Shown here: positions 1-8,601 of the stretch, piece after piece
Layout of the letters: each line of letters opens with the position of its first letter
How positions within the stretch are numbered: position 1 is the first letter of the stretch
Virus record (IMG/VR): IMGVR_UViG_3300018080_000221
Span: 1-54,147 of that record
From: a virus
Direction: 5' to 3' (one strand)
Length of the DNA: 54,147 nt
Made by a program: the position numbers and the translations under genes
Notes under the pieces: model-generated
What the model was told of the DNA's origin: nothing
Database searches by the model: none
The model's input: only the letters and a program-made list of their open reading frames with translations

Positions 1-123
1 AGGAGTGCCAGATGGCTGGACTGTACTTAACGACAATCCTCCAGCTACGGAGGTAACCGAGGTAGGGTCTGGGGCGGGGCATGGTGGGGCAGGTAATGGA
101 GCGGCTAACATATACCGCTCAGA
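1..123. repeat. Terminal direct repeat, left copy (circular contig overlap)
   Basis: Bases 1-123 are identical to 54025-54147. The repeat falls inside one ORF and joining across it restores that gene. It is therefore best read as the assembly overlap of a circular or circularly permuted genome, not a biological terminal repeat. Confidence 0.9.
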
Positions 124-925
124 TGCTAATGCTGTCGAGGCCCGCCAGAATGTATTGACTATAGGAGGCTGGTACAGGGCAGAGTCCGTGGTCAGCTTTG
201 CTGGTGGTGGAGCCGTTCGGATGGTGTTGGGGAATGCCATAGTCGTAGCTATGGGAGCAGTAGCGACTTATATCGGCACTGGTCGGGCCTCCGCCACCAG
301 CTATAGACTGCTCAGTGCAAGCTCTTCAGACGACATCACAGTAGACTCCACATCGGTTAAGGCATTAGCACTCGATGAGCTGTTCTCAAGCGTGCAGGTA
401 TCGACTGCAGACGTAGTGATATCTGCCGAGCTGGACGTTGTTACTGCTTACACCCAGGCTGGGTTGGTACTCAACCTGGACGATAAGGATAGCCCAGCCA
501 ACTTCGTTATAGCCTACCATGATGGCACTATGGTTTACTTGGAAAAGTGCGTAGCAGGTACGTATACTACCGTTCAGAGTACTGTCGTTGCCTACGCCGC
601 AGGGGCTACCCTAGTAGTTATCAAGGACGGTACTAGCTACTCGGTCTACTATAACAACGCCCAAGTAGGTACGACGCGGACGATTGCAGATGCTGGGATC
701 GTGGATAATACGCTACACGGTATGTTCTCTACCTACGAGGGGAACCAACTGGATAACTTCCTGCTGATGCCTAGGGGAACTGGCAACGAGTATAATACAC
801 TGGACCGCTGGAGCTATGACTATACCTGCCCAGCAGTACCTCCAGGGGTGATGCTCCTAGAGACAGGGGTAGACCAATTACTCCTTGAAGACGGCGATGG
901 AATTGAATTGGAGGACTTTACATAA
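1..925 (+). CDS. Tail-fibre-like virion protein, 3' part of the gene cut by the contig ends
   Basis: This is the C-terminal part of the gene that starts at 53174. Joining the contig across the 123-bp terminal repeat keeps the frame and gives about 591 residues. The join lies in a segment (ELLTNPSFTAWTAG, then VPDGWTV) that resembles the start of carbohydrate-binding-module-like jelly-roll domains. The rest is rich in Gly, Ala, Thr and Val with beta-type periodicity. A second lectin-like stretch follows (roughly ELDVVTAYTQAGLVLNLDD to DNFLLMPRGTG). I infer an adhesin or decoration protein exposed on the virion. Its stop overlaps the next start in TAATG at 923-927. Confidence 0.7.
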   Translation, partial: GVPDGWTVLNDNPPATEVTEVGSGAGHGGAGNGAANIYRSDANAVEARQNVLTIGGWYRAESVVSFAGGGAVRMVLGNAIVVAMGAVATYIGTGRASATSYRLLSASSSDDITVDSTSVKALALDELFSSVQVSTADVVISAELDVVTAYTQAGLVLNLDDKDSPANFVIAYHDGTMVYLEKCVAGTYTTVQSTVVAYAAGATLVVIKDGTSYSVYYNNAQVGTTRTIADAGIVDNTLHGMFSTYEGNQLDNFLLMPRGTGNEYNTLDRWSYDYTCPAVPPGVMLLETGVDQLLLEDGDGIELEDFT

Positions 926-1497
926 TGGCTGACCAGAAGATTACAGACCTGACGGCTCTGGCTACTCCAGACCCTGCAGACGTGCTGGCTATCGTTGATG
1001 ACCCTGCAGGCGCTCCAGCCACCAAGAAGATCACGGCAGATGCCCTGATCTACGGGTTGGCGGCTCTGGGAGAGGTATATACCAATGGAGGGGTCGGTAG
1101 CCAAACGCTGACCCTGCAAAATACCTGGTATCAGATCACCCAGATTGATAGCGACTGCGCCTGTGCGGTGAATACGACTCCAGATGCGGCTAACAATAAG
1201 ATTCAGGTAGACGTCACTGGGCTATATACTGTATCCTGGCAAATCTCCTTTAGTGGTACAGGAGGCCGCACTTTCGAGGTGCAGCCTAGGCTAGACGCCG
1301 CTCAACTGGCTAATGCCACTGCCGCCAGGAAGTTGGGGGTTGGCGGGGACGTAGGCTCTTGCGGGGCCATCGGTACGTTCGATGCCGCCGCAGTTACTGC
1401 AGACGTGACCTTGTGGGTCAGGTGCACTAGCCATGCAGGCGCTGACTTCGACGTGCAGGAACTGCAGCTCAGGATTGCCAAGGTAGCGTCGACGTGA
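925..1497 (+). CDS. Small beta-rich virion protein with a C1q/TNF-like jelly-roll appearance
   Basis: A 190-residue protein. The N-terminal 40 residues (DQKITDLTALATPDPADVL) are of a kind common at the start of phage fibre and decoration proteins. They precede a region with alternating hydrophobic strands typical of C1q-like trimer heads (YTNGGVGSQTLTLQNTWYQI, then GLYTVSWQISFSG). It is translationally coupled to the preceding fibre gene through TAATG. Function is inferred from composition and position between the neck protein and the protease. No catalytic motif is visible. Confidence 0.6.
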   Translation: MADQKITDLTALATPDPADVLAIVDDPAGAPATKKITADALIYGLAALGEVYTNGGVGSQTLTLQNTWYQITQIDSDCACAVNTTPDAANNKIQVDVTGLYTVSWQISFSGTGGRTFEVQPRLDAAQLANATAARKLGVGGDVGSCGAIGTFDAAAVTADVTLWVRCTSHAGADFDVQELQLRIAKVAST

Positions 1498-1504
1498 GCA
1501 GTGG

Positions 1505-1789
1505 ATGGTTCTGGAGGGCATTGCCGTGGATATGGAACGCCGTGCAAGACGAATTGAAGCACTTTATATCGTCGGGGTTGGTGGCCTTATTAGCGTGGGG
1601 CTTGATGCGGTGGATCACCCACTTGCCCTCATATTTAAGGGCATACCCATCACGTGGGAGAATCTTGCCCGTAAAGCGGGGAGACCGCTACATCTACCTA
1701 TGGTGCTTATCAGTGGTACCATTTTCATCGTACTTGGTGCATTATGTTGTGGATTTCTACTTGACGAAATGAGTGGCACACACGCCTAG
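1505..1789 (+). CDS. Small two-helix membrane protein
   Basis: A 94-residue ORF with two hydrophobic segments (about residues 21-38 and 67-88) and a basic patch between. The start ATG lies 7 bases after the upstream stop and has no Shine-Dalgarno, suggesting coupled translation. A different frame at 1494-1772 (GTG start overlapping the previous stop) also encodes a hydrophobic peptide. I prefer this frame because about 39% of its codons begin with G against about 24% in the other, as expected for coding DNA. Its last codons run into palindrome copy A. It could be a holin or virion membrane protein; function unknown. Confidence 0.5.
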   Translation: MVLEGIAVDMERRARRIEALYIVGVGGLISVGLDAVDHPLALIFKGIPITWENLARKAGRPLHLPMVLISGTIFIVLGALCCGFLLDEMSGTHA

Positions 1790-1803
1790 TTTCGGGGCTG
1801 TGC
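1776..1803 (+). repeat. Dispersed palindrome copy A
   Basis: GCACAC ... GGGGCTGTGC, 28 bp. It sits between the small membrane gene and the protease gene, directly upstream of the protease Shine-Dalgarno (AGGAGG, 1805-1810). Confidence 0.75.
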
Positions 1804-1817
1804 AAGGAGGTTTGATT

Positions 1818-2558
1818 GTGAATGGGAAGAAAGACTGGTCACTATGGCAGAAGAGGGCTGTAGTCCTCGATGCCTGGTGGAAGTCCTATGGCATGGAGCC
1901 ACCGTACCCATACGTCCACGAGGTATTCGATAAGTATTTGATTGTGGACATCGACTCCAGATATGCCAAGGTGAAGTACGACTTTAACGATGGTGAGGTG
2001 GCCTTCTCTGAGCCTGAGACTTGGAAGCCAGTGCAGGTCGAGTATAAGTCTGGGCTGGCGGTAGTACGTCGCACCGTCCTCCAGCCTATCAAGTTCTCTG
2101 GCGGTAGCGAGTTGGAGTACGAGTGCTATGGCATCTTGTTTGGCGACGAGGACCACCGTGACTTGGAGGGTACATACTTCACCAAGGACACGAACTTCTA
2201 TCTCGACTGGTACAATCAGCGGCCGTGGCTCTACCACCATGGAATGAACAAGCACGTTTCGTTGGATGCCGCTGGAGTATGGAAGACTGCAGAGGCAGAC
2301 GATAAGGGAGTATTCTTTACTGGCGAACTAGACTCCCGCCATAAGTACCTGGAAGAAATTCAGACGCTGCTGGATGAGGGTAATCTATACCCATCAACTG
2401 GTACGTTTAGCTATCTGATGAAAGTAAGTAAAGGTGGATGGATCTCTGACTGGCCTGTCGGAGAACTATCCTCAACAGTGGCCCCGGCGGAGTTCCGTAT
2501 GGACGCCATCAGTCCGAGGGCTGCTAAGGCATTGGAAACCTTAGGAGGTATGCCATGA
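1818..2558 (+). CDS. Prohead maturation protease, HK97 type
   Basis: A 246-residue protein. The C-terminal two thirds match the HK97-like prohead protease pattern: G-ILFGDEDHRDLEGTYFT, a His in LYHHG, and a Ser-bearing segment LYPSTGTFSYL, ending in a SSTVAPAEF strand. These are the expected catalytic His and Ser surroundings. The first ~90 residues are an extra N-terminal domain. The frame is open from 1773, but I choose GTG at 1818 because AGGAGG ends 7 bases upstream. It overlaps the scaffold-like gene by ATGA at 2555. It would cleave scaffold and the capsid N-terminus during head maturation. Confidence 0.75.
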   Translation: MNGKKDWSLWQKRAVVLDAWWKSYGMEPPYPYVHEVFDKYLIVDIDSRYAKVKYDFNDGEVAFSEPETWKPVQVEYKSGLAVVRRTVLQPIKFSGGSELEYECYGILFGDEDHRDLEGTYFTKDTNFYLDWYNQRPWLYHHGMNKHVSLDAAGVWKTAEADDKGVFFTGELDSRHKYLEEIQTLLDEGNLYPSTGTFSYLMKVSKGGWISDWPVGELSSTVAPAEFRMDAISPRAAKALETLGGMP

Positions 2559-3034
2559 GCAAGTTGTTGGACCGCATCCCCTGGCTTCGTGCCAATGCTG
2601 CCAAGAGTGACGCTGAGGTTGAGTCGGAGGAGGGGGGGACTCAAGAACAGCCAGAGGCTCAGGAAGCAGCCACGGACACCGAGCAGGAGGAACAGGAGCA
2701 AGAGCAGACTGTGACCCTGGAAGAGATTGTCGAGCAGGTCAGGACGGCAGTCTTGGAGGAGGTGCAGCAGGCACTCGAACCTATCGTCAAGGCAGTCCAG
2801 GATATGGATCAGGCCATCCAGTCCCAGGACAGGCAGTTGGCGGAGGTTACCAAGAGTACCGCTGAGCAGGTCAAGAGCGCAATGTCGGGGGGTGATTGGC
2901 TCAAGAACCTTTATATCCGCAGTCGGGATGAGGAAGCCGCTGAGCAGCCTGACCCCGATCAGCCCCCAGAGGCAGCCGTACTGGCAGAGGGTGAAACCCC
3001 CAGTGGCCGTATCTTTGGGCAGAACAAGGCTTAG
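2555..3034 (+). CDS. Scaffold-like acidic coiled-coil protein
   Basis: A 159-residue, very acidic protein. A Glu/Gln-rich low-complexity stretch (about residues 22-50) is followed by a heptad-rich helix (about 51-110, LEEIVEQVRTAVLEEVQQAL and onward) and a Pro/Glu-rich tail. Composition, size and position between protease and major capsid gene are those of a phage capsid scaffold. It has no enzymatic motif. The ATGA overlap with the protease gene implies coupled translation. Confidence 0.65.
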   Translation: MSKLLDRIPWLRANAAKSDAEVESEEGGTQEQPEAQEAATDTEQEEQEQEQTVTLEEIVEQVRTAVLEEVQQALEPIVKAVQDMDQAIQSQDRQLAEVTKSTAEQVKSAMSGGDWLKNLYIRSRDEEAAEQPDPDQPPEAAVLAEGETPSGRIFGQNKA

Positions 3035-3045
3035 GAGGTATAGCC

Positions 3046-4488
3046 ATGAATATCGTTGTTAGACCAGATGGCACCTTGGCGCTGGCTCAGCCCCAGGATA
3101 GTGCCATCCGAGCATCAGGCAATCCAGTGACGACTCCACCCATCTATGGGCATGGCGGATTGTTTGGTATGGCAGGGATCGACCCTGTAGTCGTCAATGC
3201 TATGGTCGGGGCGCACGGCATCGAGAGGGAGTTGTCCTTCTTTGGTTCTGATGTCCAGACGCCGTACTACGACACGCTGATGTATATCGGCTCTAGTGGC
3301 TATGCCCAGTCCTCGTTGTGTGGGGATTGTGGTAAGCCGTCCTTCAAGGAAGCGGTCCAGAGTGCCTGCTTTGGCCGTCTGTGCCAGATGACCAACGAGC
3401 ACGCAGTGGATATGCTGGGCATGAAGGGTACGTTCGCCCACAAGCGAGTCGCGCTCTTTAACCCCGTCACCGACGCTGCAGGTAACACGGTCATCGCCCA
3501 GGGCCAGGAGATTCAGGATAAGTTCCTCCTGGAAGTCGCTGGTATGGGCCTGGGCCTGCGTAACCGCCTGGCTACTGAGCTTTGGACGGGCAACCCTGCC
3601 AATAACCTGGGCGGGCATTGGGAGTTCCCTGGCTTGCAGTTGCTGGTGAATACGGGCAAGACCTGCGCTGCCAGTGGTATCGCTACTCCTGGCCTGGATA
3701 GTTACGTGGCCAGCTATGGCAGCAACGTCATCGGTGCTTTGGGCAGCCCCAGCATCGTCTCGACAGTGGCGGCAATGATTCGCTCCCTGCGCTTCCGTGC
3801 CCAGGCAGCTAACCTGAACCCCGACACCTTTGACGAGTTCATCGCCGTGCATCCTAGACTGAAGGAGTGTATCCTGGATGCTTGGGCCTGCGAGTATGGC
3901 TTGAAGTGTCAGAACACGACTGTATCAGCTGAGACCCGCAACGATAGCTTGGCGCTGGCCAATATCCGCGACGACATGATGAAGGGTAGCTACATCGTCG
4001 TCGATGGCCGTCGCATCCGAGTAGTCTCTGATAGCCAGATGCCAGTGACGGCAGTTCCATATGGCAACTATACAGCGTGGCGTGGTAGTATCTTCTACCT
4101 GGTGAAGAGTGTCGAGGGCGAACTGATCTTGTGGGGTGAGTACCAGGACTTCAACAAGACGTTCGGGGCCAGCTTGTCCTGGATCAAGAGCATGGTCGGT
4201 GGTGCGCCATTGACCATCACCGATGGCGGTCGGTTCATTGTGGCAGGCGACTTCCACGATGGCCTCTGCTTCGATGCCAAGCTCCTAACCAAGACACGCC
4301 TGATCGCTCGCATGCCGTGGTTGCTGGGTCGTATCGACAACGTCGTGTGCTTGCCGCTGGGCACGTACCCCGATGTTACCGGCAGTGGTGGCCTGTACGA
4401 TAACCAAGGCGGCACGCAGTACAAGCCGTACCTGGGTATCTATGGCGAGTGTGGCCAGCTGGACGAGGCCCAGGCGCCAATCCAGTAG
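3046..4488 (+). CDS. Major capsid protein
   Basis: A 480-residue protein with a strong ribosome site (AGGAGGT, 8 bases before ATG) and regular codon use expected of a highly expressed gene. It follows protease and scaffold and is followed at once by an intrinsic terminator, the classic setting of an HK97-fold capsid gene. Cysteines are unusually frequent for a capsid protein (for example CGDCGKPSF and ACFGRLC around residues 92-115). They may form disulfides or bind metal. Assignment rests on context, length and lack of enzyme motifs. Confidence 0.75.
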   Translation: MNIVVRPDGTLALAQPQDSAIRASGNPVTTPPIYGHGGLFGMAGIDPVVVNAMVGAHGIERELSFFGSDVQTPYYDTLMYIGSSGYAQSSLCGDCGKPSFKEAVQSACFGRLCQMTNEHAVDMLGMKGTFAHKRVALFNPVTDAAGNTVIAQGQEIQDKFLLEVAGMGLGLRNRLATELWTGNPANNLGGHWEFPGLQLLVNTGKTCAASGIATPGLDSYVASYGSNVIGALGSPSIVSTVAAMIRSLRFRAQAANLNPDTFDEFIAVHPRLKECILDAWACEYGLKCQNTTVSAETRNDSLALANIRDDMMKGSYIVVDGRRIRVVSDSQMPVTAVPYGNYTAWRGSIFYLVKSVEGELILWGEYQDFNKTFGASLSWIKSMVGGAPLTITDGGRFIVAGDFHDGLCFDAKLLTKTRLIARMPWLLGRIDNVVCLPLGTYPDVTGSGGLYDNQGGTQYKPYLGIYGECGQLDEAQAPIQ

Positions 4489-4504
4489 TCTTTAGCTTTT
4501 AGTG

Positions 4505-4554
4505 GGCTACCAGCCGAGGCGCAATCCCCCCACCGCCAAGGCTGGTAGCCTTTT
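4505..4554 (+). terminator. Rho-independent terminator after the capsid gene
   Basis: A perfect 11-bp stem, GGCTACCAGCC (4505-4515) with GGCTGGTAGCC (4540-4550), encloses a 24-base loop and is followed by TTTTAT. It separates the head genes from the sulfotransferase/glycosyltransferase cassette. Readthrough could lower cassette expression. Confidence 0.85.
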
Positions 4555-4576
4555 ATCACGAGAGGGGGATGGGGGA

Positions 4577-5377
4577 ATGAGTACCGTCATCTACATACAT
4601 ATACCGAAGTGCGCAGGGTCTACAGCCTTGGGCATCTTGCATCCACTGTTTAAGGATGAAGAGATATTCCGGCAACGGGGCAGCGTCATCCAGGAGTATG
4701 GATGGTTGAGAGATAAGTCCGATGAGGAGAAGATGCGCCTCCGGTTGGTGTGTGGGCATATGTGCTACGGTTGGCACGAGGCTTTGGCTGAAGGCCAGCC
4801 GTACACGTATATAACCTTATTGAGAGACCCAGTCAATCGAGTGCTTAGCTTTTGCAGGTACGTGGAGAGGTTTAGCTGGCATACCATGAACGAGGTGATG
4901 CTAGATTTCGATAGCGATTGGGCCAAGTTCGTATCTTCAGGAAGGTGCAGGGCTGTAGACAATGGTATGGTCCGCATCCTATGCGGGGCAGACCAGATGT
5001 GGCAGGCCGACAAGAGAGGCGACATGAAGTTGCCTTATGGCTCCATTACTGAAGAGCATCTGGAGATGGCCAAAGAGAACCTAAAGAGATTTGCAGTAAT
5101 AGGTATTACTGAGCAATTCGACTTATTTATGCACCAGTTGAGGGCGCAGTTTGGTTGGGAGGTGCCACTCGCGTATAAGAGCGTCAACAGCCAAGGCAGA
5201 CTCAGAAAAGAGGACTATCCCTGGCATGTCTATGAGGCTATAAGAGAGGCCACTAGATTGGACCAAAAGCTCTACAGCTGGGCGATACAAGAAAGGATGG
5301 GGGGTACAATATATGAAGCGCCTTTATCTTGGTTCGGGCCGCAAGAGGCTGCCGGGATACATACATATAGATGCTGA
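4577..5377 (+). CDS. Sulfotransferase (heparan sulfate/Sulfotransfer_2-like)
   Basis: A 266-residue protein. The 5'-phosphosulfate loop HIPKCAGSTAL (residues 8-18) and the 3'-phosphate motif LLRDPVNRVLSF (Arg83 and Ser91, spaced R-x7-S) are both intact, as in PAPS-dependent carbohydrate sulfotransferases. It should move sulfate from host-made PAPS to a hydroxyl, probably on a glycan. The start ATG at 4577 follows a G-rich ribosome site. An upstream in-frame extension to 4502 falls inside the terminator and is rejected. The 3' end overlaps the methyltransferase gene by 65 bases. The acceptor is unknown. Confidence 0.8.
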   Translation: MSTVIYIHIPKCAGSTALGILHPLFKDEEIFRQRGSVIQEYGWLRDKSDEEKMRLRLVCGHMCYGWHEALAEGQPYTYITLLRDPVNRVLSFCRYVERFSWHTMNEVMLDFDSDWAKFVSSGRCRAVDNGMVRILCGADQMWQADKRGDMKLPYGSITEEHLEMAKENLKRFAVIGITEQFDLFMHQLRAQFGWEVPLAYKSVNSQGRLRKEDYPWHVYEAIREATRLDQKLYSWAIQERMGGTIYEAPLSWFGPQEAAGIHTYRC

Positions 5378-5849
5378 TCCAGACGTATGTCCCGACCTAG
5401 TGACCACAATAGACGACCTATCGGAGATTGAGAGCAGGTCGGTAGAGGCAGTCTATGCCTGCCATGTACTGGAGCACGTAGACAGATACGACGTTTTGCG
5501 TACTCTGCAAGAATGGCATAGGGTACTCATACCTGGAGGGGAGCTCAGGGTAGCAGTGCCAGACTTCGAGACCATGGTGGAGTTGTATGCCGGAGGAGTA
5601 CACCTGGAACGTATCTGGGGATTGTTTTATGGGGGCCAGAGGACGGAGTGGGACAGCCATAGGGTAGTGTTCGACTACGAAACCTTGGCCACCTACCTCC
5701 AAAAGGCTGGCTTCTATGGGATGGAGAAGTATAATGCCTATAAGTGGCTGGACAGGATTAACCTGGACGCTGGCTCTTATATCGACTTTAGCACAGCCAC
5801 GATCAACGGCATCTTGATATCCCTGAATGTAGTGGGGTTTGCCAAATGA
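5313..5849 (+). CDS. SAM-dependent methyltransferase, class I (Methyltransf_11-like)
   Basis: A 178-residue protein with motif I at the very N-terminus (LYLGSGRKRLPGYIHID), an acidic strand end, AVYACHVLEHV (motif IV region, about 47-57) and the motif VI-like LIPGGELRVAVPDF (about 74-87). This short form with the HVLEH motif is common in glycan-biosynthesis clusters, where it methylates sugars. It has a Shine-Dalgarno-like AAAGGATGGGGGG upstream and overlaps the next gene by ATGA (5846). It probably acts on the same glycan as the flanking sulfo- and glycosyltransferases. Confidence 0.75.
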   Translation: MKRLYLGSGRKRLPGYIHIDADPDVCPDLVTTIDDLSEIESRSVEAVYACHVLEHVDRYDVLRTLQEWHRVLIPGGELRVAVPDFETMVELYAGGVHLERIWGLFYGGQRTEWDSHRVVFDYETLATYLQKAGFYGMEKYNAYKWLDRINLDAGSYIDFSTATINGILISLNVVGFAK

Positions 5850-7600
5850 GCGATAACTACCAGGTAGAGTTAGTAAGTGGTACATACAACCGACTGCAGC
5901 TACTACAAAGGATGATAGCTTCTGCCAGGAAGTCTGTGGGCAGGCTGCGGTATAGGTTTATCCTGGTAGACGGCGGCTCGACTGACGGGACCATCGACTG
6001 GTGCAAGGAGCAAGACGACATCCTGCTTATCGAGCAGGGGGAGTTGCTAGGAGCTATCAAAGCCTACAATGCTGGATGCGAGGCGGCGACTGGTGAGTAC
6101 GTCGTCATCCTTAACGACGACATTACAGTTAATGGCAACTCTATCGTCCAAGGCTATAACTTCATGGAGAGTCATCCTGAGTGCGGTCAAGGAGCGTTTG
6201 GGCATGTCTACCAACGTAGGGGAGATAAGGCCAAGAGCGAAGTCCGTTGGCAAGGGGCCTATGGCTATCTCTATGGCCAGTGCAGCATTATCCGTAGGGA
6301 GCTTGGAGAGCTGGTCGGATGGTGGGGTACTGGTTACCGTACCTACGCCGGAGATACCCAGCTCAGCTTGAGGCTATGGGAATGCGGCTGGTCCGTACTG
6401 AGGGTAGTAGAGGCCAGCGTTACCGACTATGAGTTTGAGGATGAGCTCAGAGTCGTTAACGGTAAGGGGGCCAGTAACGTTCATCCAGACACCATTGCAT
6501 TCCAGCAGAGGTGGAAGGGCAGACTGCCTGCCGTGCGCGACTGGATACCTGCTGGCTATAACCGCATCTGGGGCAAGGCTGCTAGGGGAACTCTGAAGAC
6601 TGTACGGTTCAAGATTACCCCTCCTAACTGGCCTGAGAGGACTGCCTTGATTAACGTCTTCAAGAAGTACGGAGAGGCTACCCAGATCAACCAGTCAGAT
6701 TATAGCAGGAAGAACGGGCACGCAGCACTGCAGAAGTACGCCATAGATTGGGTACATAGGAACAAGCCAGACCTTATCTTGCTTCAGTCCCATGTCCCCA
6801 AGAACGCCGTGCTTCCAGAGACCGCACGCACAATGAAGCGCCTGTGCCCTGACGCGGTGATCGTGAATTGGAATGGGGACTGCCACTTCCCACTGAGCGA
6901 CTTTGACATCTCTATAGCCAGGTCGGTGGACTTGCACCTTCATATCTCGCCTACCCTGTATCCAGAGTACTTGGAGCGCGGGGTAGGTAACGTAGGATAC
7001 TGGCCCATTGGAGTGGAGACTGAGTTCTTTGAGGCTGAGAGGGCTACCAATTGGACTTCTCAAGGCCCTGGGCCAGACGTGATCTTCCTTGGCGCCCTCT
7101 ACGGTATTGGAGTCTTTCCAGAGGCCAAGACCAGACGAGAGGCAGTACATCGGTTATGGACGGATGACGAGGTGAGTCTGAAGGTCTATGGCCCAGGCTG
7201 GCACCAGATAGGGATAAACACGCATCCTACCTGGGATCGCTTCTTGGAGAATGCTGAGGCATATGCTAACTCCGCTATGGCCTTGAGCATCAGTCAGGCA
7301 TCCCATCTCTGGGGATATACTTCCGACAGGCTCTACAACATTTGCGCAAGTGGCTGTCCCGCCCTGGTCCAGAAGTTCGAGGGTATGGAGGAGCATGGAT
7401 TCGTGGATGGCGAGACCTGCATAGCCTGGGATGGCCTAAACAATATGATGGATCAGGTTAGGTACTACCTGAAGCCAGAGAACGTAGATCATCGAGAAAG
7501 AATAGCCATAGCAGGACGTCAGTTGATCAAGGATAAGCATACCTGGGACCATCGAGTGCCTGTATTGTTTGATATGATAGGGGGATTGCAATGCCGTTAG
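5846..7600 (+). CDS. Two-domain glycosyltransferase (GT2 plus GT-B C-terminal domain)
   Basis: A 584-residue fusion. Residues ~1-230 form a GT-A family 2 domain: VDGGSTDG nucleotide-binding segment and a DxD-type LNDDI around residue 90. Residues ~250-584 look like a GT-B enzyme of the Glyco_trans_1_2/CgeB kind, with a C-terminal ASGCPALVQKFEGMEEHGF segment that is typical of the sugar-nucleotide site. It could add two sugars in sequence. The start overlaps the methyltransferase stop (ATGA) and the end overlaps the next glycosyltransferase gene by 10 bases, so the cassette is a tight operon. Confidence 0.8.
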   Translation: MSDNYQVELVSGTYNRLQLLQRMIASARKSVGRLRYRFILVDGGSTDGTIDWCKEQDDILLIEQGELLGAIKAYNAGCEAATGEYVVILNDDITVNGNSIVQGYNFMESHPECGQGAFGHVYQRRGDKAKSEVRWQGAYGYLYGQCSIIRRELGELVGWWGTGYRTYAGDTQLSLRLWECGWSVLRVVEASVTDYEFEDELRVVNGKGASNVHPDTIAFQQRWKGRLPAVRDWIPAGYNRIWGKAARGTLKTVRFKITPPNWPERTALINVFKKYGEATQINQSDYSRKNGHAALQKYAIDWVHRNKPDLILLQSHVPKNAVLPETARTMKRLCPDAVIVNWNGDCHFPLSDFDISIARSVDLHLHISPTLYPEYLERGVGNVGYWPIGVETEFFEAERATNWTSQGPGPDVIFLGALYGIGVFPEAKTRREAVHRLWTDDEVSLKVYGPGWHQIGINTHPTWDRFLENAEAYANSAMALSISQASHLWGYTSDRLYNICASGCPALVQKFEGMEEHGFVDGETCIAWDGLNNMMDQVRYYLKPENVDHRERIAIAGRQLIKDKHTWDHRVPVLFDMIGGLQCR

Positions 7601-8601
7601 TTAGTTTGATTATGCCTGCCAAGCTGGAGTCCGATGAGGACGTGGGCTGGATGAAGGAGCAACTAGAGACCATCCTGACTCAGGACCAAGAGAGCTGGGA
7701 GCTGCTTGTGGTTAACGACCACTCAGGCCAGTCCTTCAAGCCTCTGGCAGACTTCTTCAGGGACGACCGGATCAGTGGGATGAAGGCTAGTGGGTATGGC
7801 CCTGCAGCTGCTAGGAATCAAGCAGCAGAGGCCAGCACCAGTGGACTCCTGCTTCCGGTAGACCACGACGACAAGGTAGCACCAGGGGCACTCAAGCTCT
7901 TGCTTGGTGGGTGGGGCGAGTGCGGTAATGGAGTAATCTATGGGGATACGGTGATCTTTGGAGAGAACGGTAGCCGTGTATTCCAGTCTCCTCCATTCGA
8001 CCCAGACCTGATGCTGAAGCAGCTATTGATGCCAGTCTTTGGCCTGCATAGTAAGGCTGCATGGCAAGATGCTGGTGGATGGAAGTCCCAGCTTGAGCAT
8101 GGCCTAGAGGACTGGGAATACTACCTATCCTTGATGGAAAAGGGCCATTGCGGACACCACGTCAAGGGAGTCACCTATTACTACCGCAAGCATACCGGTA
8201 GCCGACTTTCAAACCTATTAGCCACGGATACAGGCTACCAGGTAGCCTATTCCAGAATGAGAGATATGCATAGCGACCTGTTCGCTGGGAGGATAAAAGT
8301 GCCTTGTGGACCTTGCTCAGGACAAATCGTAGGAAATAACAAGCCCATTCAGCCGCAGTCGTCTGTCATGACGGCAGTTCAGATGTCTCAAGTACCAGCT
8401 GACCAGTTGGTGCGGGTAGAGTACACTGGTAGACGTGCTGGCTCCTTTACCATTACTGGCCGTCCTAGTATGGCTCAATACGACGTGTCTGGGCCTGGGA
8501 GCGAGCTGGTTGGAGTAGACGGGCGACCAGGCGTGCTTGGCCAGGACATCAGGTTCATTACCTCCTTGGACGGTGGTAATACCTTTAGGGTAGTCCAATG
8601 A
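7591..8601 (+). CDS. Glycosyltransferase family 2 with a C-terminal beta domain
   Basis: A 336-residue protein. The N-terminal GT-A fold is clear: LIMPAKLESDEDV, VVNDHSGQ, GPAAARNQA and the metal-binding LPVDHDDKV. EDWEYYLSLMEKGH (about residue 171) carries the ED catalytic-base motif of family 2. The last ~80 residues (after about 250) form a separate small strand-rich domain with YTGRRAGSFTI and SGPGSELVGVD, perhaps for substrate or virion binding. It overlaps neighbours at both ends. Donor and acceptor sugars are unknown. Confidence 0.8.
   Translation: MPLVSLIMPAKLESDEDVGWMKEQLETILTQDQESWELLVVNDHSGQSFKPLADFFRDDRISGMKASGYGPAAARNQAAEASTSGLLLPVDHDDKVAPGALKLLLGGWGECGNGVIYGDTVIFGENGSRVFQSPPFDPDLMLKQLLMPVFGLHSKAAWQDAGGWKSQLEHGLEDWEYYLSLMEKGHCGHHVKGVTYYYRKHTGSRLSNLLATDTGYQVAYSRMRDMHSDLFAGRIKVPCGPCSGQIVGNNKPIQPQSSVMTAVQMSQVPADQLVRVEYTGRRAGSFTITGRPSMAQYDVSGPGSELVGVDGRPGVLGQDIRFITSLDGGNTFRVVQ

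Noticed and set aside
1494-1772. Alternative 92-residue GTG-start frame overlapping the membrane gene at 1505
   Set aside because: Fewer G-first codons and an excess of Trp; kept only as an alternative in the 1505 entry.
3115-3852. 245-residue antisense ORF under the capsid gene
   Set aside because: Shadow of the strongly biased capsid codons; no ribosome site and opposite to the operon.
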